64,000 nucleotides of DNA from Mycolicibacterium iranicum. Its GTDB lineage: Bacteria; Actinomycetota; Actinomycetes; Mycobacteriales; Mycobacteriaceae. Shown piece by piece: positions 35,768-45,108 of this stretch. The stretch covers positions 372,001-436,000 of the forward strand of contig NZ_LQPC01000030.1 of the NCBI RefSeq assembly GCF_002101705.1, given 5' to 3'. The notes below the pieces were generated by a model. It ran no database searches. It was not told the DNA's origin and saw only the letters and a program-made list of their open reading frames with translations. Every line of letters begins with the position of its first letter. Position 1 is the stretch's first letter. A program made the position numbers and the translations under genes.

Positions 35768-37089
35768 TGGTTCTCACTGGCCGCGCCGGGCTGATCGCAC
35801 TGTTGTGCGCGCTTCCCGTGGCGCTCTCCCCCAGTCCCGCACTCACTTTCGCCGTGCTTGCGGTTCTTCTTGCCGCCGCCGTGATCCTGGACGTGGCATT
35901 GGCGGGCAGCCCGCGTTCACTGCGGTTGACCCGAGGCGGGCCGACGTCGGCCCGGCTGGGGCAGCCGGTGAGCGTAGCGCTGACGGTGGACAACGCCGGG
36001 CGCGGCCGATTTCGCGGCGTCGTCCGCGACGCCTGGGCGCCGAGCGCCCGCGCCCAACCTCGGACCCACGCGGTCGATATCGCTGCCGGACAGCGGGTTC
36101 AACTCGATACCACGCTGCAACCGGTACGCCGCGGCGATCAGAACTCCGCGCTCGTGACCGCGCGATCGATCGGCCCGCTCGGGCTCGCCGGGCGTCAGGG
36201 CTCGCACCGCATCCCGTGGCAGGTCCGCATCCTGCCGCCGTTCCTGTCCCGCAAGCATCTTCCGTCACGGCTGGCGCGGCTGCGTGAGCTGGAAGGGATG
36301 ACGCCGGTGCTCATTCGCGGGCAGGGCACCGAATTCGATTCGCTGCGTGAGTATGTCGTCGGTGACGACGTCCGTTCCATCGACTGGCGCGCGACGGCCC
36401 GCCGCGCCGACGTGGTGGTCCGGACCTGGCGTCCGGAGAGGGATCGGCGGGTCCTGATCGTGCTGGACACGGGGCGGACGTCGGCAGGTCGGGTGGGGGT
36501 CGATCCAACTGCCCAGGATCCGGGCGGCTGGCCCCGGCTCGACTGGTCGATGGACGCCGCGCTGCTGTTGGCGGCGTTGGCTGCCCGGGCAGGCGACCAT
36601 GTGGACTTCCTGGCCCACGACCGGGAAACGCGCGCGGCCGTGGTCAATGCGTCGCGCACCGAGCTGCTGGCCCATCTGGTGGCAGCGATGGCGCCGCTGG
36701 AACCGGCACTGGTCGAGTCGGATGCCAGGGCGATGGTGGCCGCGGTGCAGCGTCGCGTGCGACGGCAGGCGCTCGTGGTGATCCTCACCGATCTCAATGC
36801 CTCGGCGATCGACGAGGGCTTGCTCAGCGTGCTGCCGCAGCTGACCGCCAAGCATCGGGTGATTGTGGCGAGCGTCGCCGACCCGCGCGTGGACAAGCTT
36901 GCGGCCGGCCGCGCCGATGCCGTCGAGGTGTACGACGCCGCCGCGGCGGAACGCTCTCGCAACGACCGCCGGGCGGTCGCATCGCTGCTGCGCAGAATGG
37001 GTGTCGACGTCGTCGATGCTCCGCCGGAGGAGTTGGCACCAGACCTCGCCGATCACTACCTGGCGATGAAAGCAGCCGGCCGCCTGTAG
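35767..37089 (+). CDS. DUF58 / VWA-like protein (Rv3693-like)
   Basis: 440 aa from GTG 35767, one base overlapping the moxR2 stop. Two N-terminal membrane helices, then the DUF58 signature DSLREYVVGDDVRSIDWRAT with ARRADVVVRTW, and a von Willebrand A-like fold (VLIVLDTGRTSAG, ALVVILTDLNASAID) with a degenerate MIDAS. Partner of MoxR. Confidence 0.85.
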   Translation: MVLTGRAGLIALLCALPVALSPSPALTFAVLAVLLAAAVILDVALAGSPRSLRLTRGGPTSARLGQPVSVALTVDNAGRGRFRGVVRDAWAPSARAQPRTHAVDIAAGQRVQLDTTLQPVRRGDQNSALVTARSIGPLGLAGRQGSHRIPWQVRILPPFLSRKHLPSRLARLRELEGMTPVLIRGQGTEFDSLREYVVGDDVRSIDWRATARRADVVVRTWRPERDRRVLIVLDTGRTSAGRVGVDPTAQDPGGWPRLDWSMDAALLLAALAARAGDHVDFLAHDRETRAAVVNASRTELLAHLVAAMAPLEPALVESDARAMVAAVQRRVRRQALVVILTDLNASAIDEGLLSVLPQLTAKHRVIVASVADPRVDKLAAGRADAVEVYDAAAAERSRNDRRAVASLLRRMGVDVVDAPPEELAPDLADHYLAMKAAGRL

Positions 37090-37188
37090 CCGCCATTCCT
37101 GCACGAGCGCCGCATGTAACCTCGTGAGACGGCCACGACGGTAGTCCCGGCGGCTCGTTCACTACCGTGGTGGCGGTCTCGCGAAGTG

Positions 37189-38181
37189 TCAGGCGGTCGG
37201 GACCACGTCCGGGGCGTTCTCGATGTCGCCCGTCTCCCCGGCCCGCACCGCCTTGCGGCCGAAGTACACCACATATCCGACGAACGCCGAGAAAGCTGCG
37301 ATGCCGATCAGCACGCGCACGAACGTCGGCAGCGGCGACGGCGTCACGAAACCCTCGATCGCACCGCACACCAGCAATACCACCACGAGCCCGATTGCCA
37401 CCGAGATCACCGCACGTCCCTGCTCGGCCAGTACCTGGCCGCGCGGGCGGTCTCCCGGCGAGATCACCGACCAGCCCAGCCGCATCCCGACGCCGGCGGC
37501 GACGAACACCGCCGTCAGCTCCAGCAGTCCGTGCGGGGTTATCAGCCCGAGGAAGACGTCACCGCGACCCGCCTCGAACATCAGGCCTGCGTTCACGCCG
37601 AGGTTGGCGGCGTTCTGAAAAAGGATGTACGGGATGGGGATTCCGAGAAGCACAGCCATGGCGATGCATTGTGCGGTCACCCACGCGTTGTTCACCCAGA
37701 CCTGCAACGCGAACGAGGCCGCGGGATGCTCGCTGTAGTAGTTGGCGAATTCGTGGTTGACGATCTGCTCGATCTCACTCGGCGTCCCGATCGACGCCTG
37801 CACCTCGGGGCTATGCGCGATCCACACCGCGATCACCGCGGCGACGACGTAGAACGCCACTCCCGACGCCACGATCCACCGCCGGGACCGGTACACCACC
37901 ACGGGGAACGACACCGTCCAGAAGCGCACGAACTCCCGCCACAGTGGCGCGTGGGCGCCGGTCACGACCGCGCGCGCCCTCGCCACCAGACCGGACAGCT
38001 TGCCTACCAGAACCGCGTCGGTGGACGAGGACCGCACGATCGACAGATGGGTCGACACCCGCTGGTACAGATCGACCAGTTCATCGACCTCCGCCCCGGT
38101 GAGATGCCGCTTGTTCTTCACGAGTTGTTCGAGGCGGTCCCAGGTCGGGCGGTTCGCCAGGACAAACGCATCGACATCCAC
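37189..38181 (-). CDS. Stage II sporulation protein M-like membrane protein (Rv3694c-like)
   Basis: 330 aa from GTG 38181 (MDVDAFVLANRPTWDRLEQL). The N-terminal helical domain DELVDLYQRVSTHLSIVRSS is typical of SpoIIM/DUF95 proteins. Several membrane helices follow, with LGLITPHGLLELTAVFVAAG as the conserved core. Non-sporulating actinobacteria keep this family next to an RDD protein, as here. It diverges from the RDD gene by 28 nt. Confidence 0.8.
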   Translation of the reverse strand: MDVDAFVLANRPTWDRLEQLVKNKRHLTGAEVDELVDLYQRVSTHLSIVRSSSTDAVLVGKLSGLVARARAVVTGAHAPLWREFVRFWTVSFPVVVYRSRRWIVASGVAFYVVAAVIAVWIAHSPEVQASIGTPSEIEQIVNHEFANYYSEHPAASFALQVWVNNAWVTAQCIAMAVLLGIPIPYILFQNAANLGVNAGLMFEAGRGDVFLGLITPHGLLELTAVFVAAGVGMRLGWSVISPGDRPRGQVLAEQGRAVISVAIGLVVVLLVCGAIEGFVTPSPLPTFVRVLIGIAAFSAFVGYVVYFGRKAVRAGETGDIENAPDVVPTA

Positions 38182-38209
38182 TCCCGAGACTTTAGTAGCG
38201 TGGCTGGTT

Positions 38210-39070
38210 ATGGTCGGCCAGCAACAACCCGTGGTGACCGGTGACGCCGTCGTTCTGGAGATCCAGATCGCCCAACTGCCGGTCCGAGCGGCCTCGGCGC
38301 TGATCGACGTCGCCGTCGTCATGCTCGTTTACGTCATCGGCACGATTCTGTGGGCCGTGACGCTGACGGACATGGACCCGGCGTTCTCCGCGGCCGTCCT
38401 GATCATCTTCACGGTGGTCGCCCTCGTCGGCTATCCCACTGTGTTCGAGACGGCCACCCGAGGTAAGACGCTGGGCAAGATGGCGTTGGGGTTGCGGGTG
38501 GTGTCGGAAGACGGCAGCCCCGAGCGCTTCCGACAGGCCTTGTTCCGTGCGCTGGCGGGCGTGATCGAACTCTGGATGCTGACGGGCGGTCCGGCGGTGC
38601 TGTGCAGCCTGCTCTCGCCGACAGGCAAGCGCATCGGGGACATCTTCGCGGGTACCGTAGTCATCAGCGAGCGCGCACCCAAACAGGCCCCGCCCCCGGT
38701 TATGCCGCCCCAGCTGGCATGGTGGGCGTCGACGTTGCAGCTGTCCGGACTCAGCCCGTCGCAGGCCGATATTGCCCGCCAATTCCTGGCTCGAGCAACG
38801 CAATTGGATCCGCAGGTGCGTGACCAAATGGCGTACCGGATCACCATGGACATGGTCGCCCAGATCTCGCCGCCTCCCCCGCCGGGGACCCCGCCCGCGA
38901 TGGTCCTCGCGGCCGTCCTCGCCGAGAGGCACCGCCGGGAGCTGAGCCGTCTGCAGCAGGCCGCAGCTGCGCCGGGGCCGCCGGCTCCGCAGTGGTTACC
39001 ACCCCCGCCGCGACCGCAGCCTCCCGCGGCACCCGCACCAAGTGACGACGGGTTCGCCCCGCCGTCCTGA
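38210..39070 (+). CDS. RDD-family membrane protein (Rv3695-like)
   Basis: 286 aa from ATG 38210. The RDD domain has LPVRAASALIDVAVVMLVYV (R and D positions), TRGKTLGKMALGLRVVSEDG and PTGKRIGDIFAGTVVI. The last 60 residues are Pro-rich (QWLPPPPRPQPPAAPAPSDD). Divergent from the SpoIIM-like gene. Confidence 0.8.
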   Translation: MVGQQQPVVTGDAVVLEIQIAQLPVRAASALIDVAVVMLVYVIGTILWAVTLTDMDPAFSAAVLIIFTVVALVGYPTVFETATRGKTLGKMALGLRVVSEDGSPERFRQALFRALAGVIELWMLTGGPAVLCSLLSPTGKRIGDIFAGTVVISERAPKQAPPPVMPPQLAWWASTLQLSGLSPSQADIARQFLARATQLDPQVRDQMAYRITMDMVAQISPPPPPGTPPAMVLAAVLAERHRRELSRLQQAAAAPGPPAPQWLPPPPRPQPPAAPAPSDDGFAPPS

Positions 39071-39091
39071 CCCTCGAGCGGCCCTACCGGG

Positions 39092-40471
39092 TCAGCCCCA
39101 GTGACTACCGGCGATCCAGTTCCCGTGAAATCCGTACGGAACCCGTTGTGGGAGCTTGATTCTGGCGACTGGTGGGCCTGCGAAGTCGGACGCATCGATG
39201 ATGACGAGGTCGCTGCCGTTGCGGCCGGGGTCGTAGACGTATCCCAGGTACCAGCCGCTGCTCTCGTCGGCGGGGCCAGAGGTCGACGGCACGAACACAG
39301 CCTCGCCGGGTCCGCCGTCGTTGCCGAAGCGGTGTTCCTCGGCCGCGCCGGTCGTGAGGTCGTGCCGAACCAGGCTGGAGTTACCGACAGACACTGCGTA
39401 GCGCGCGGGAAGCGTCGCGAGACGGTCGTCGATCCTGGGGAACTCGACGACACGGTCGTCGAGTTGGCTCTCGCTCACCGTGCCGTTCTGCAAGTCGATC
39501 TTCCACGTCCACATCACCCCGTCGGCCTCGAATCCACCGTTGTCACGCCATAATTCGGGATAGCGCACCGCCTGCACCGTGATCGTACGTTCATTGTCGT
39601 AGGCGTTCGCGACGTGGAAGACGTAGCACGGGTCGATCTCGAACCAGCGCACTTCACCGTGCGGGTCGTCGCGGCGAAGCACGCCCAGCCGCGCGCCGTA
39701 GCCGTCATCCCAGCGGTATGGCATGTCTCCTTTACCGCTCATCGCAATGTCCGCGTTGAACACGATCGGCAGATCCATGAAGACCACGTAGTTCGCGGTG
39801 AGCGCGAAGTCGTGCATCATCGTCAGCGCGGGGACGTCGAGCGGACGTTCAATCACCAACTCGCCGTTGGCATCCGCGCGGTGGTAGGTGACATGCGGGG
39901 CGAAGAGATTCCCGTACCCGAAGAAGTGCAACTCGCCGGTGGTCGGGCAGATCTTTGGATGCGCGGTCATCGAGTCGACGAGTTTGCCGCCGAAGTCGTA
40001 GGCGCCCAACGTTTCCAGATCGCTGGTGATCTCATACGGCAGTGACGATTCGACCAGAGCCAGCGTTTTGCCGGCGTGGTTGACGATGTGGGTGTTGGCG
40101 ACACTGGCCCGCAGGTTGCGCGTGCCGTCCTCGTTGTAGAGCGGGAACGGGTCGACGAAGCTGTCCGTGCGCACCCACCGATTGCGATACCACGCCGCGC
40201 GCCCGTTCTCGATGCGCACGCCGTGAACCATGCCGTCGCCGGCGAACCAGTGTCCGGTCGCCTCGCGCGGATTCGGTCCGTTGCGCAGGTACCAGCCGTC
40301 GAGCTCGGCCGGAATGTTGCCCTCGACGGGCAGGTCGAAGGCCGTGAGTTCGTCGGAGACGGGCGCGTAGTTGCCGACCTGGAAGAAGTTCCCGGTGCCG
40401 AACAACTCCGACGAGCTCTCGCGCGAGTCACTTGCCGGCGATTCCGTAGCGGCGGACGTGGTCTCCGTCAT
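39092..40471 (-). CDS. Carotenoid cleavage oxygenase (RPE65 family)
   Basis: 459 aa from ATG 40471. Iron-ligand histidines of the seven-blade propeller can be placed at MTAHPKICPTTGELHFFGYG, LTMMHDFALTANYVVFMDLP, YVFHVANAYDNE and YGFHGNWIAG; the NGPNPREATGHWFAGDGMVH block is typical. It cleaves carotenoids or stilbenoids with O2. It is divergent from a PadR repressor gene with an inverted repeat in between, so it is likely controlled by that regulator. A link to the carotenoid cluster at 20-25 kb is possible. Confidence 0.85.
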   Translation of the reverse strand: MTETTSAATESPASDSRESSSELFGTGNFFQVGNYAPVSDELTAFDLPVEGNIPAELDGWYLRNGPNPREATGHWFAGDGMVHGVRIENGRAAWYRNRWVRTDSFVDPFPLYNEDGTRNLRASVANTHIVNHAGKTLALVESSLPYEITSDLETLGAYDFGGKLVDSMTAHPKICPTTGELHFFGYGNLFAPHVTYHRADANGELVIERPLDVPALTMMHDFALTANYVVFMDLPIVFNADIAMSGKGDMPYRWDDGYGARLGVLRRDDPHGEVRWFEIDPCYVFHVANAYDNERTITVQAVRYPELWRDNGGFEADGVMWTWKIDLQNGTVSESQLDDRVVEFPRIDDRLATLPARYAVSVGNSSLVRHDLTTGAAEEHRFGNDGGPGEAVFVPSTSGPADESSGWYLGYVYDPGRNGSDLVIIDASDFAGPPVARIKLPQRVPYGFHGNWIAGSHWG

Positions 40472-40516
40472 GGGCTGGCCTCTCCTGAAGTGGTGCCTCC
40501 ACAGTGACACCCCACT

Positions 40517-40544
40517 AGTGACATGTCAATAGTGGAATGTCACT
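40517..40544. promoter_or_regulatory. Inverted repeat AGTGACAT-N12-ATGTCACT, likely PadR operator
   Basis: Perfect 8-bp arms (40517-40524 and 40537-40544), plus a further half-like GTGACA at 40503. It lies between the divergent carotenoid oxygenase and PadR genes, where an autoregulated PadR repressor would bind. Confidence 0.65.
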
Positions 40545-40594
40545 GATCCGCGTCGATAGTCCAGTTCTGGAATGTCGAGCCGTACGATGCCGCC

Positions 40595-41122
40595 ATGAGC
40601 CTTCGGATCGCAGCGCTCGGCCTGCTGGCCGAGGGCCCGGCCAGCGGGTACGACCTGCTCAAGCACTTCGAGAAGTCGATGGCAAACGTGTGGCCGGCAA
40701 CCCAGAGTCAGCTCTACTCCGAGCTCAACAAGCTGTCCGCCGGCGGGTTGATCGAGGTCATCGCTATCGGACCGAGGGGCCGCAAGGAGTACCGGATCAC
40801 CGAGACCGGCCGCGCCGAGCTGGTGCGCTGGGTGATCAGCCCGCAGGACGATCCCCCGTTCCGAAGCGCAGCGCTGCTGAGGGTCTTCCTGCTGGGGTTG
40901 ATCCCGACCGAACAGGCCCGCTCGCATCTGCAACACATGGCCGAGCACTCCGACGAGGAGATCCGACGACTCTCCGACCTACGCGAGTCCCTGACATGCG
41001 GGAGCGAAGTCGACGCCTCTGACGAGGGGTTTTTTGGCCTGGCAGCGCTTGACTACGGATTGCGACTCAACGCGATGCAGGCGCAGTGGGCGCGTGCGGT
41101 CATCGACCAGCTTCGGACCTGA
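40595..41122 (+). CDS. PadR-family transcriptional regulator
   Basis: 175 aa. Winged helix: MSLRIAALGLLAEGPASGYD and LLKHFEKSMANVWPATQSQL then YSELNKLSAGGLIEV, the PadR signature, with a helical C-terminal dimerisation region (PadR_C type). Divergent from the carotenoid oxygenase, which it probably represses in the absence of a phenolic or hydrophobic ligand. Confidence 0.85.
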   Translation: MSLRIAALGLLAEGPASGYDLLKHFEKSMANVWPATQSQLYSELNKLSAGGLIEVIAIGPRGRKEYRITETGRAELVRWVISPQDDPPFRSAALLRVFLLGLIPTEQARSHLQHMAEHSDEEIRRLSDLRESLTCGSEVDASDEGFFGLAALDYGLRLNAMQAQWARAVIDQLRT

Positions 41123-41151
41123 CGCGAAGTAGGCCGTTGCATCGCGATAGT

Positions 41152-41178
41152 TTCCGATATATCGTCTACGTATCGGAA
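41152..41178. promoter_or_regulatory. Inverted repeat TTCCGATA-N11-TATCGGAA, likely operator of the second PadR gene
   Basis: Perfect 8-bp arms 40 nt before the start codon at 41218. The sequence differs from the first PadR operator, in line with two regulators of separate specificity. Autoregulation is inferred from position. Confidence 0.65.
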
Positions 41179-41217
41179 GCGCAGAGAGTGCTTCCTGTCG
41201 AACGAAGGACACAAGAC

Positions 41218-41928
41218 ATGAACACCCCTATGAACACCCCTGGTCCGTTCGGAAGCAGCCCCTTCGAGGGCCGCGGTTTCGGTTTCGGGTTCAGCCCCGA
41301 GGACCGCAAGACACTTCACGAGCAGCGCAGGCAGGCCCGCCGCGAGTTCCGCGATCACGTCCGCGAACATCGTGGCGACGCCGGCTTCGGACGGGGCTTA
41401 GGCCCCGGCTTCGGCTTCGGTCCCGGAAACTTCGGTCCCGGCTTCGGATTCGGCCCCGGCGGCCGACGCGGCGGACCCCGGGGCGGTGGACGCGGCAGGC
41501 GCGGCGACGTGCGCGCCGCGATCCTCAAGCTGCTGACCGACCGACCGATGCACGGCTACGAGATGATTCAGGAGATCAACGAGCGTAGCCAGCAGCTCTG
41601 GAAGCCCAGCCCCGGCTCGGTCTACCCAACGCTGCAATTGCTGGTCGACGAAGGCCTGCTCGTCTCCACCGAGGCCGAGGGCAGCAAGAAGCTCTTCGAG
41701 CTCACCGACGAAGGCCGCGCCGCCGCCGAGAAGATCGAGACGGCACCGTGGGATGAGATCGCCTCTGATGCCGACCCGGGCGCACTCGGCCTGCGCAATG
41801 CGGTCGGCCAGCTGATGGGCGCCGTCGCGCAGTCCGCGCACGCAGCCACGCCCGAGCAGCAGCAGCGCATCGTCGACATCGTGAACAACGCCCGCCGCGA
41901 GATCTACTCGATCCTGGGCGAGAACTGA
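41218..41928 (+). CDS. PadR-family regulator with Gly/Phe-rich N-terminal extension
   Basis: 236 aa from ATG 41218. Residues 1-95 are low complexity, rich in Gly, Phe, Pro and Arg (FGPGFGFGPGGRRGGPRGGG). The PadR winged helix follows (RAAILKLLTDRPMHGYEMIQ; PSPGSVYPTLQLLVDEGLLV), then a short helical tail. The extension is typical of actinobacterial PadR proteins of this subgroup. A 27-bp inverted repeat precedes it, and the aldo/keto reductase gene follows 96 nt downstream. Confidence 0.85.
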   Translation: MNTPMNTPGPFGSSPFEGRGFGFGFSPEDRKTLHEQRRQARREFRDHVREHRGDAGFGRGLGPGFGFGPGNFGPGFGFGPGGRRGGPRGGGRGRRGDVRAAILKLLTDRPMHGYEMIQEINERSQQLWKPSPGSVYPTLQLLVDEGLLVSTEAEGSKKLFELTDEGRAAAEKIETAPWDEIASDADPGALGLRNAVGQLMGAVAQSAHAATPEQQQRIVDIVNNARREIYSILGEN

Positions 41929-42024
41929 CCGAACACGTTGGGAGGGAGTGACGCTCTCCCCTTCCGGGCGGTTTCTTTCGGCCACAGCGGAAGAAACCGC
42001 CCCGATCCCGTGTAAGGAGGAAGC

Positions 42025-42906
42025 ATGGACAGCTACTCCCTCGGCTCACACACAGTCGGACGCGTCGGCTTCGGCGCCATGCAACTCCCGGGTCCGGGCG
42101 TCTTCGGGCCTCCCCGCGATCACGACCAGGCGATCGCCGTGCTCAAGCGCGTCATTGAGCTCGGCATCGACCACATCGACACCGCACAGTTCTACGGCCC
42201 GAACGTCGCCAACGAACTGATCCGCGAGGCGCTGCACCCCTACCCCGCCGACCTCACCCTGGTCAGCAAGGTCGGCGGCAAGCGCGACGACCAGGGCAAC
42301 TGGCTCGGTGCCCAGCAACCTGACGAGCTGCGCCGCGGCATCGAGGAGAACCTCAAGACTCTCGACGTCGACAAGTTGGCCGCCGTCAACCTGCGTGTGT
42401 TCGGGGGCAACGACGACCCCAGTGCACCGGCCGAGGTCGACCGGGAGTTGTTCGACGCCCAGCTGACGGCGATGATCGCCGCCCGCGACGAGGGGCTCAT
42501 CGACGGCATCGGGCTGAGCAGCATCGGCATCGACCACCTGCGAATTGCGTTGGAGCGCACCGAGATCGTCTGCGTGCAGAACGCCTACAACCTCGTCGAC
42601 CGGACGTCACAGCCCGTCCTGGAACTGTGCACCGAACGCGACATCGCATTCGTTCCGTTCTTTCCGCTGGGTTCTGGCTTCATGCCCGACAACCCGGTTC
42701 TCAACCACCCGGCGGTCGTGCGCGAGGCAGAGAAGCTCGGCCGCACCCCGGCGCAGATTGCGCTGGCCTGGACCCTGTCGGTCGCACCGAATGTGCTGCT
42801 GATTCCGGGCACCTCGTCGGTGGGCCATCTGGAGGAGAACACCGCGGTCCGCGACATCGAGCTCGACGAGGAGACCAAGCGAGAGCTCGACGCCGCGGCC
42901 GCGTAG
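42025..42906 (+). CDS. Aldo/keto reductase
   Basis: 293 aa with a strong ribosome-binding site (AAGGAGG). The (beta/alpha)8 signature GIDHIDTAQFYGPNVANELI contains the catalytic Asp and Tyr, and KVGGKRDDQGNWLG the Lys. C-terminal NADPH-binding block IPGTSSVGHLEENTAV. Cytosolic NADPH-dependent carbonyl reductase; substrate unknown. It may be controlled by the preceding PadR protein. Confidence 0.85.
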   Translation: MDSYSLGSHTVGRVGFGAMQLPGPGVFGPPRDHDQAIAVLKRVIELGIDHIDTAQFYGPNVANELIREALHPYPADLTLVSKVGGKRDDQGNWLGAQQPDELRRGIEENLKTLDVDKLAAVNLRVFGGNDDPSAPAEVDRELFDAQLTAMIAARDEGLIDGIGLSSIGIDHLRIALERTEIVCVQNAYNLVDRTSQPVLELCTERDIAFVPFFPLGSGFMPDNPVLNHPAVVREAEKLGRTPAQIALAWTLSVAPNVLLIPGTSSVGHLEENTAVRDIELDEETKRELDAAAA

Positions 42907-43009
42907 ACCGTGATTTCGGTGTCGCTCGTCACGCTGACGTTGACGGACGGCACCCAAGTCGCGCGCGATTATCGGTTTGGCGGTCACCGCCAATAAAATC
43001 GCCTGCACA

Positions 43010-44611
43010 ATGAGCAATCCCACCGCCGTTTCCACCGAGGCGCGCCGACGCAGAACCTTCGCCGTCATCAGCCACCCCGACGCCGGCAAGTCCACGCTGA
43101 CCGAGGCGCTGGTCCTGCATGCCAAGGCCATCACCGAGGCGGGCGCCATTCACGGCAAGTCCGGCAGGCGCTCTACGGTGTCGGACTGGATGGAGATGGA
43201 GAAGGCGCGCGGCATCTCGATCACGTCGACGGCGCTGCAGTTCCCGTACACGACGAACGCCGGCGACATCTGCGTCATCAACCTGCTCGACACCCCGGGT
43301 CACGCGGACTTCTCCGAAGACACCTACCGGGTGCTGACCGCCGTCGACTCGGCGGTGATGCTCATCGACGCCGCGAAGGGCCTCGAGCCGCAGACGCTGA
43401 AGCTCTTCCAGGTCTGCCGGCATCGCCGGATCCCGATCATCACGGTCATCAACAAGTGGGACCGTCCCGGCCGCCACGCGCTGGAGTTGATGGACGAGAT
43501 CCAGGCGGAGATCGGCCTGCGACCGACACCGCTGACGTGGCCGGTGGGCATCGCGGGTGACTTCAAGGGTGTGCTCGATCGTCGCACCGGCAAGTTCATC
43601 CGCTTCACCCGTACCGCCGGTGGCGCAACCGCCGCTCCCGAGGAACACATCGACCCGTCCCGAGCCCACGACGTCGCGGGCGACGACTGGGACACCGCGG
43701 TCGAGGAGTCCGAGTTGCTCGAAGCTGACGGCGCCGACTTCGATCCCGAAACGTTCCTCGACTGCACCTCGACGCCGGTGCTGTTCACCTCCGCCGCACT
43801 CAATTTCGGCGTGAACCAGCTTCTTGACGTCCTGGCACAACTCGCGCCACCGCCGGCCGGGCAACGTGACGTCGACGGCAACCTCCGCGAGGCCGACGCA
43901 CCGTTCAGCGCGTTCGTGTTCAAGGTGCAGGCGGGCATGGACTCGGCCCACCGCGATCGCATCGCCTATGCCCGGGTGTGCTCGGGCACCTTCGAGCGGG
44001 GGGATGTGCTCACGCACGCCTCGACCGGTAAGCCGTTCGTCACCAAGTACGCGCAGTCGGTATTCGGCCGGGAGCGTTCGACCCTGGACACCGCGTGGCC
44101 GGGTGACGTCATCGGCCTGGCCAATGCTGCAGCGCTGCGGCCGGGCGACACCCTCTATCAAGATGTCGCGGTGAAATACCCTCCGATTCCGAGCTTTTCG
44201 CCCGAGCACTTCTCGGTCGCGCGGGGCACCGACCCGAGCAAGCACAAGCAGTTCCGCAAGGGCATCGACCAGCTCGACCAAGAGGGTGTGGTCCAGGTAC
44301 TGAAGTCCGACCGCCGCGGCGACCAGGCTCCGGTCCTCGCCGCAGTCGGGCCGATGCAGTTCGAGGTGGCCAGTCACCGGATGACAGCCGAGTTCAGCGC
44401 GCCGATCTCACTGGAGCCGCTGCCCTACACCGTGGCCCGCATCTGCGACCCCGAGGACGCCGAGCTATTGGCGAAACTGGCGTCGGTGGAGGTCTTCACC
44501 AGGACCGACGGCGTCATGCTCGCGGTGTTCTCGACGAAGTGGCGACTGGAGAACGTGGTACGGGAGAACCCGGACGTGAAGTTGCGGTCGCTGGTCGCGG
44601 CGGGCCAGTAA
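43010..44611 (+). CDS. prfC: Peptide chain release factor 3
   Basis: 533 aa from ATG 43010. GTPase motifs: SHPDAGKSTLTEAL (G1), RGISITSTALQF (G2), DTPGHADFSEDTYRVL (G3) and NKWD (G4). The RF3 feature GRRSTVSDWMEMEKARGISI and the C-terminal PMQFEVASHRM block set it apart from EF-G. It recycles RF1 and RF2 on the ribosome. Stand-alone gene. Confidence 0.93.
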   Translation: MSNPTAVSTEARRRRTFAVISHPDAGKSTLTEALVLHAKAITEAGAIHGKSGRRSTVSDWMEMEKARGISITSTALQFPYTTNAGDICVINLLDTPGHADFSEDTYRVLTAVDSAVMLIDAAKGLEPQTLKLFQVCRHRRIPIITVINKWDRPGRHALELMDEIQAEIGLRPTPLTWPVGIAGDFKGVLDRRTGKFIRFTRTAGGATAAPEEHIDPSRAHDVAGDDWDTAVEESELLEADGADFDPETFLDCTSTPVLFTSAALNFGVNQLLDVLAQLAPPPAGQRDVDGNLREADAPFSAFVFKVQAGMDSAHRDRIAYARVCSGTFERGDVLTHASTGKPFVTKYAQSVFGRERSTLDTAWPGDVIGLANAAALRPGDTLYQDVAVKYPPIPSFSPEHFSVARGTDPSKHKQFRKGIDQLDQEGVVQVLKSDRRGDQAPVLAAVGPMQFEVASHRMTAEFSAPISLEPLPYTVARICDPEDAELLAKLASVEVFTRTDGVMLAVFSTKWRLENVVRENPDVKLRSLVAAGQ

Positions 44612-44616
44612 TTGGG

Positions 44617-45108
44617 TTAGGTGCTTAGTACTAGCTTCGCTCCAGTGCGCCGCATCATCTCGAACGGGTTCATGTATGTGGCGCCGATTGCCGCGCAGGC
44701 ATCGGGAATCTTCACACGCTTTCGCGAGTTCGGTTCCGGGAGTTCGTGAGTGACCAGGACATGGTTGTGCCCACGCGCGTGGGCTACCAGTTGATAGTCG
44801 GCCTGGTTGCCGGTGAAAGCCGCAAGTGCGGCCGGCGTGAACGGGCGAGACACCGCCCACGCGGTCAGCGCCGGGAAATGTGACGTAGTGGCCTGATCGA
44901 TGGGCTGGAAGAAGGAGCTGTTCGCTCTTGCCCAGTCCGCCAGTTCGTCGTTGCCGCTGACCAACTCCTTGTGGACGGTCTCGATGCTGCCCACCTCTCC
45001 GGCAGCATGGGCACCTTCAAGCCACGCCCAGAATCCGGGGGCGATGTCAAAGGCGTAGTAGCGATTCTTCGCCTCGATGAGAACGTTCGCGTCAACCAGG
45101 TACATCAA
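44617..45108 (-). CDS. DUF4411 PIN-like protein (toxin-like)
   Basis: 163 aa beginning MMYLVDANVLIEAKNRYYAF. The N-terminal DANVLIEAKN and later DYQLVAHARGHNHVLVTHE supply the acidic residues of a PIN RNase fold. The family normally pairs with an XRE/ImmA-type protein, and that gene lies directly upstream with a 4-nt overlap. Proposed toxin (RNase) of a two-gene toxin-antitoxin-like unit. Confidence 0.75.
   Translation of the reverse strand: MMYLVDANVLIEAKNRYYAFDIAPGFWAWLEGAHAAGEVGSIETVHKELVSGNDELADWARANSSFFQPIDQATTSHFPALTAWAVSRPFTPAALAAFTGNQADYQLVAHARGHNHVLVTHELPEPNSRKRVKIPDACAAIGATYMNPFEMMRRTGAKLVLST

Noticed and set aside
42929..44377. 482-codon minus-strand open frame opposite prfC
   Set aside because: Antisense to a highly conserved housekeeping gene; no ribosome-binding site or domain.
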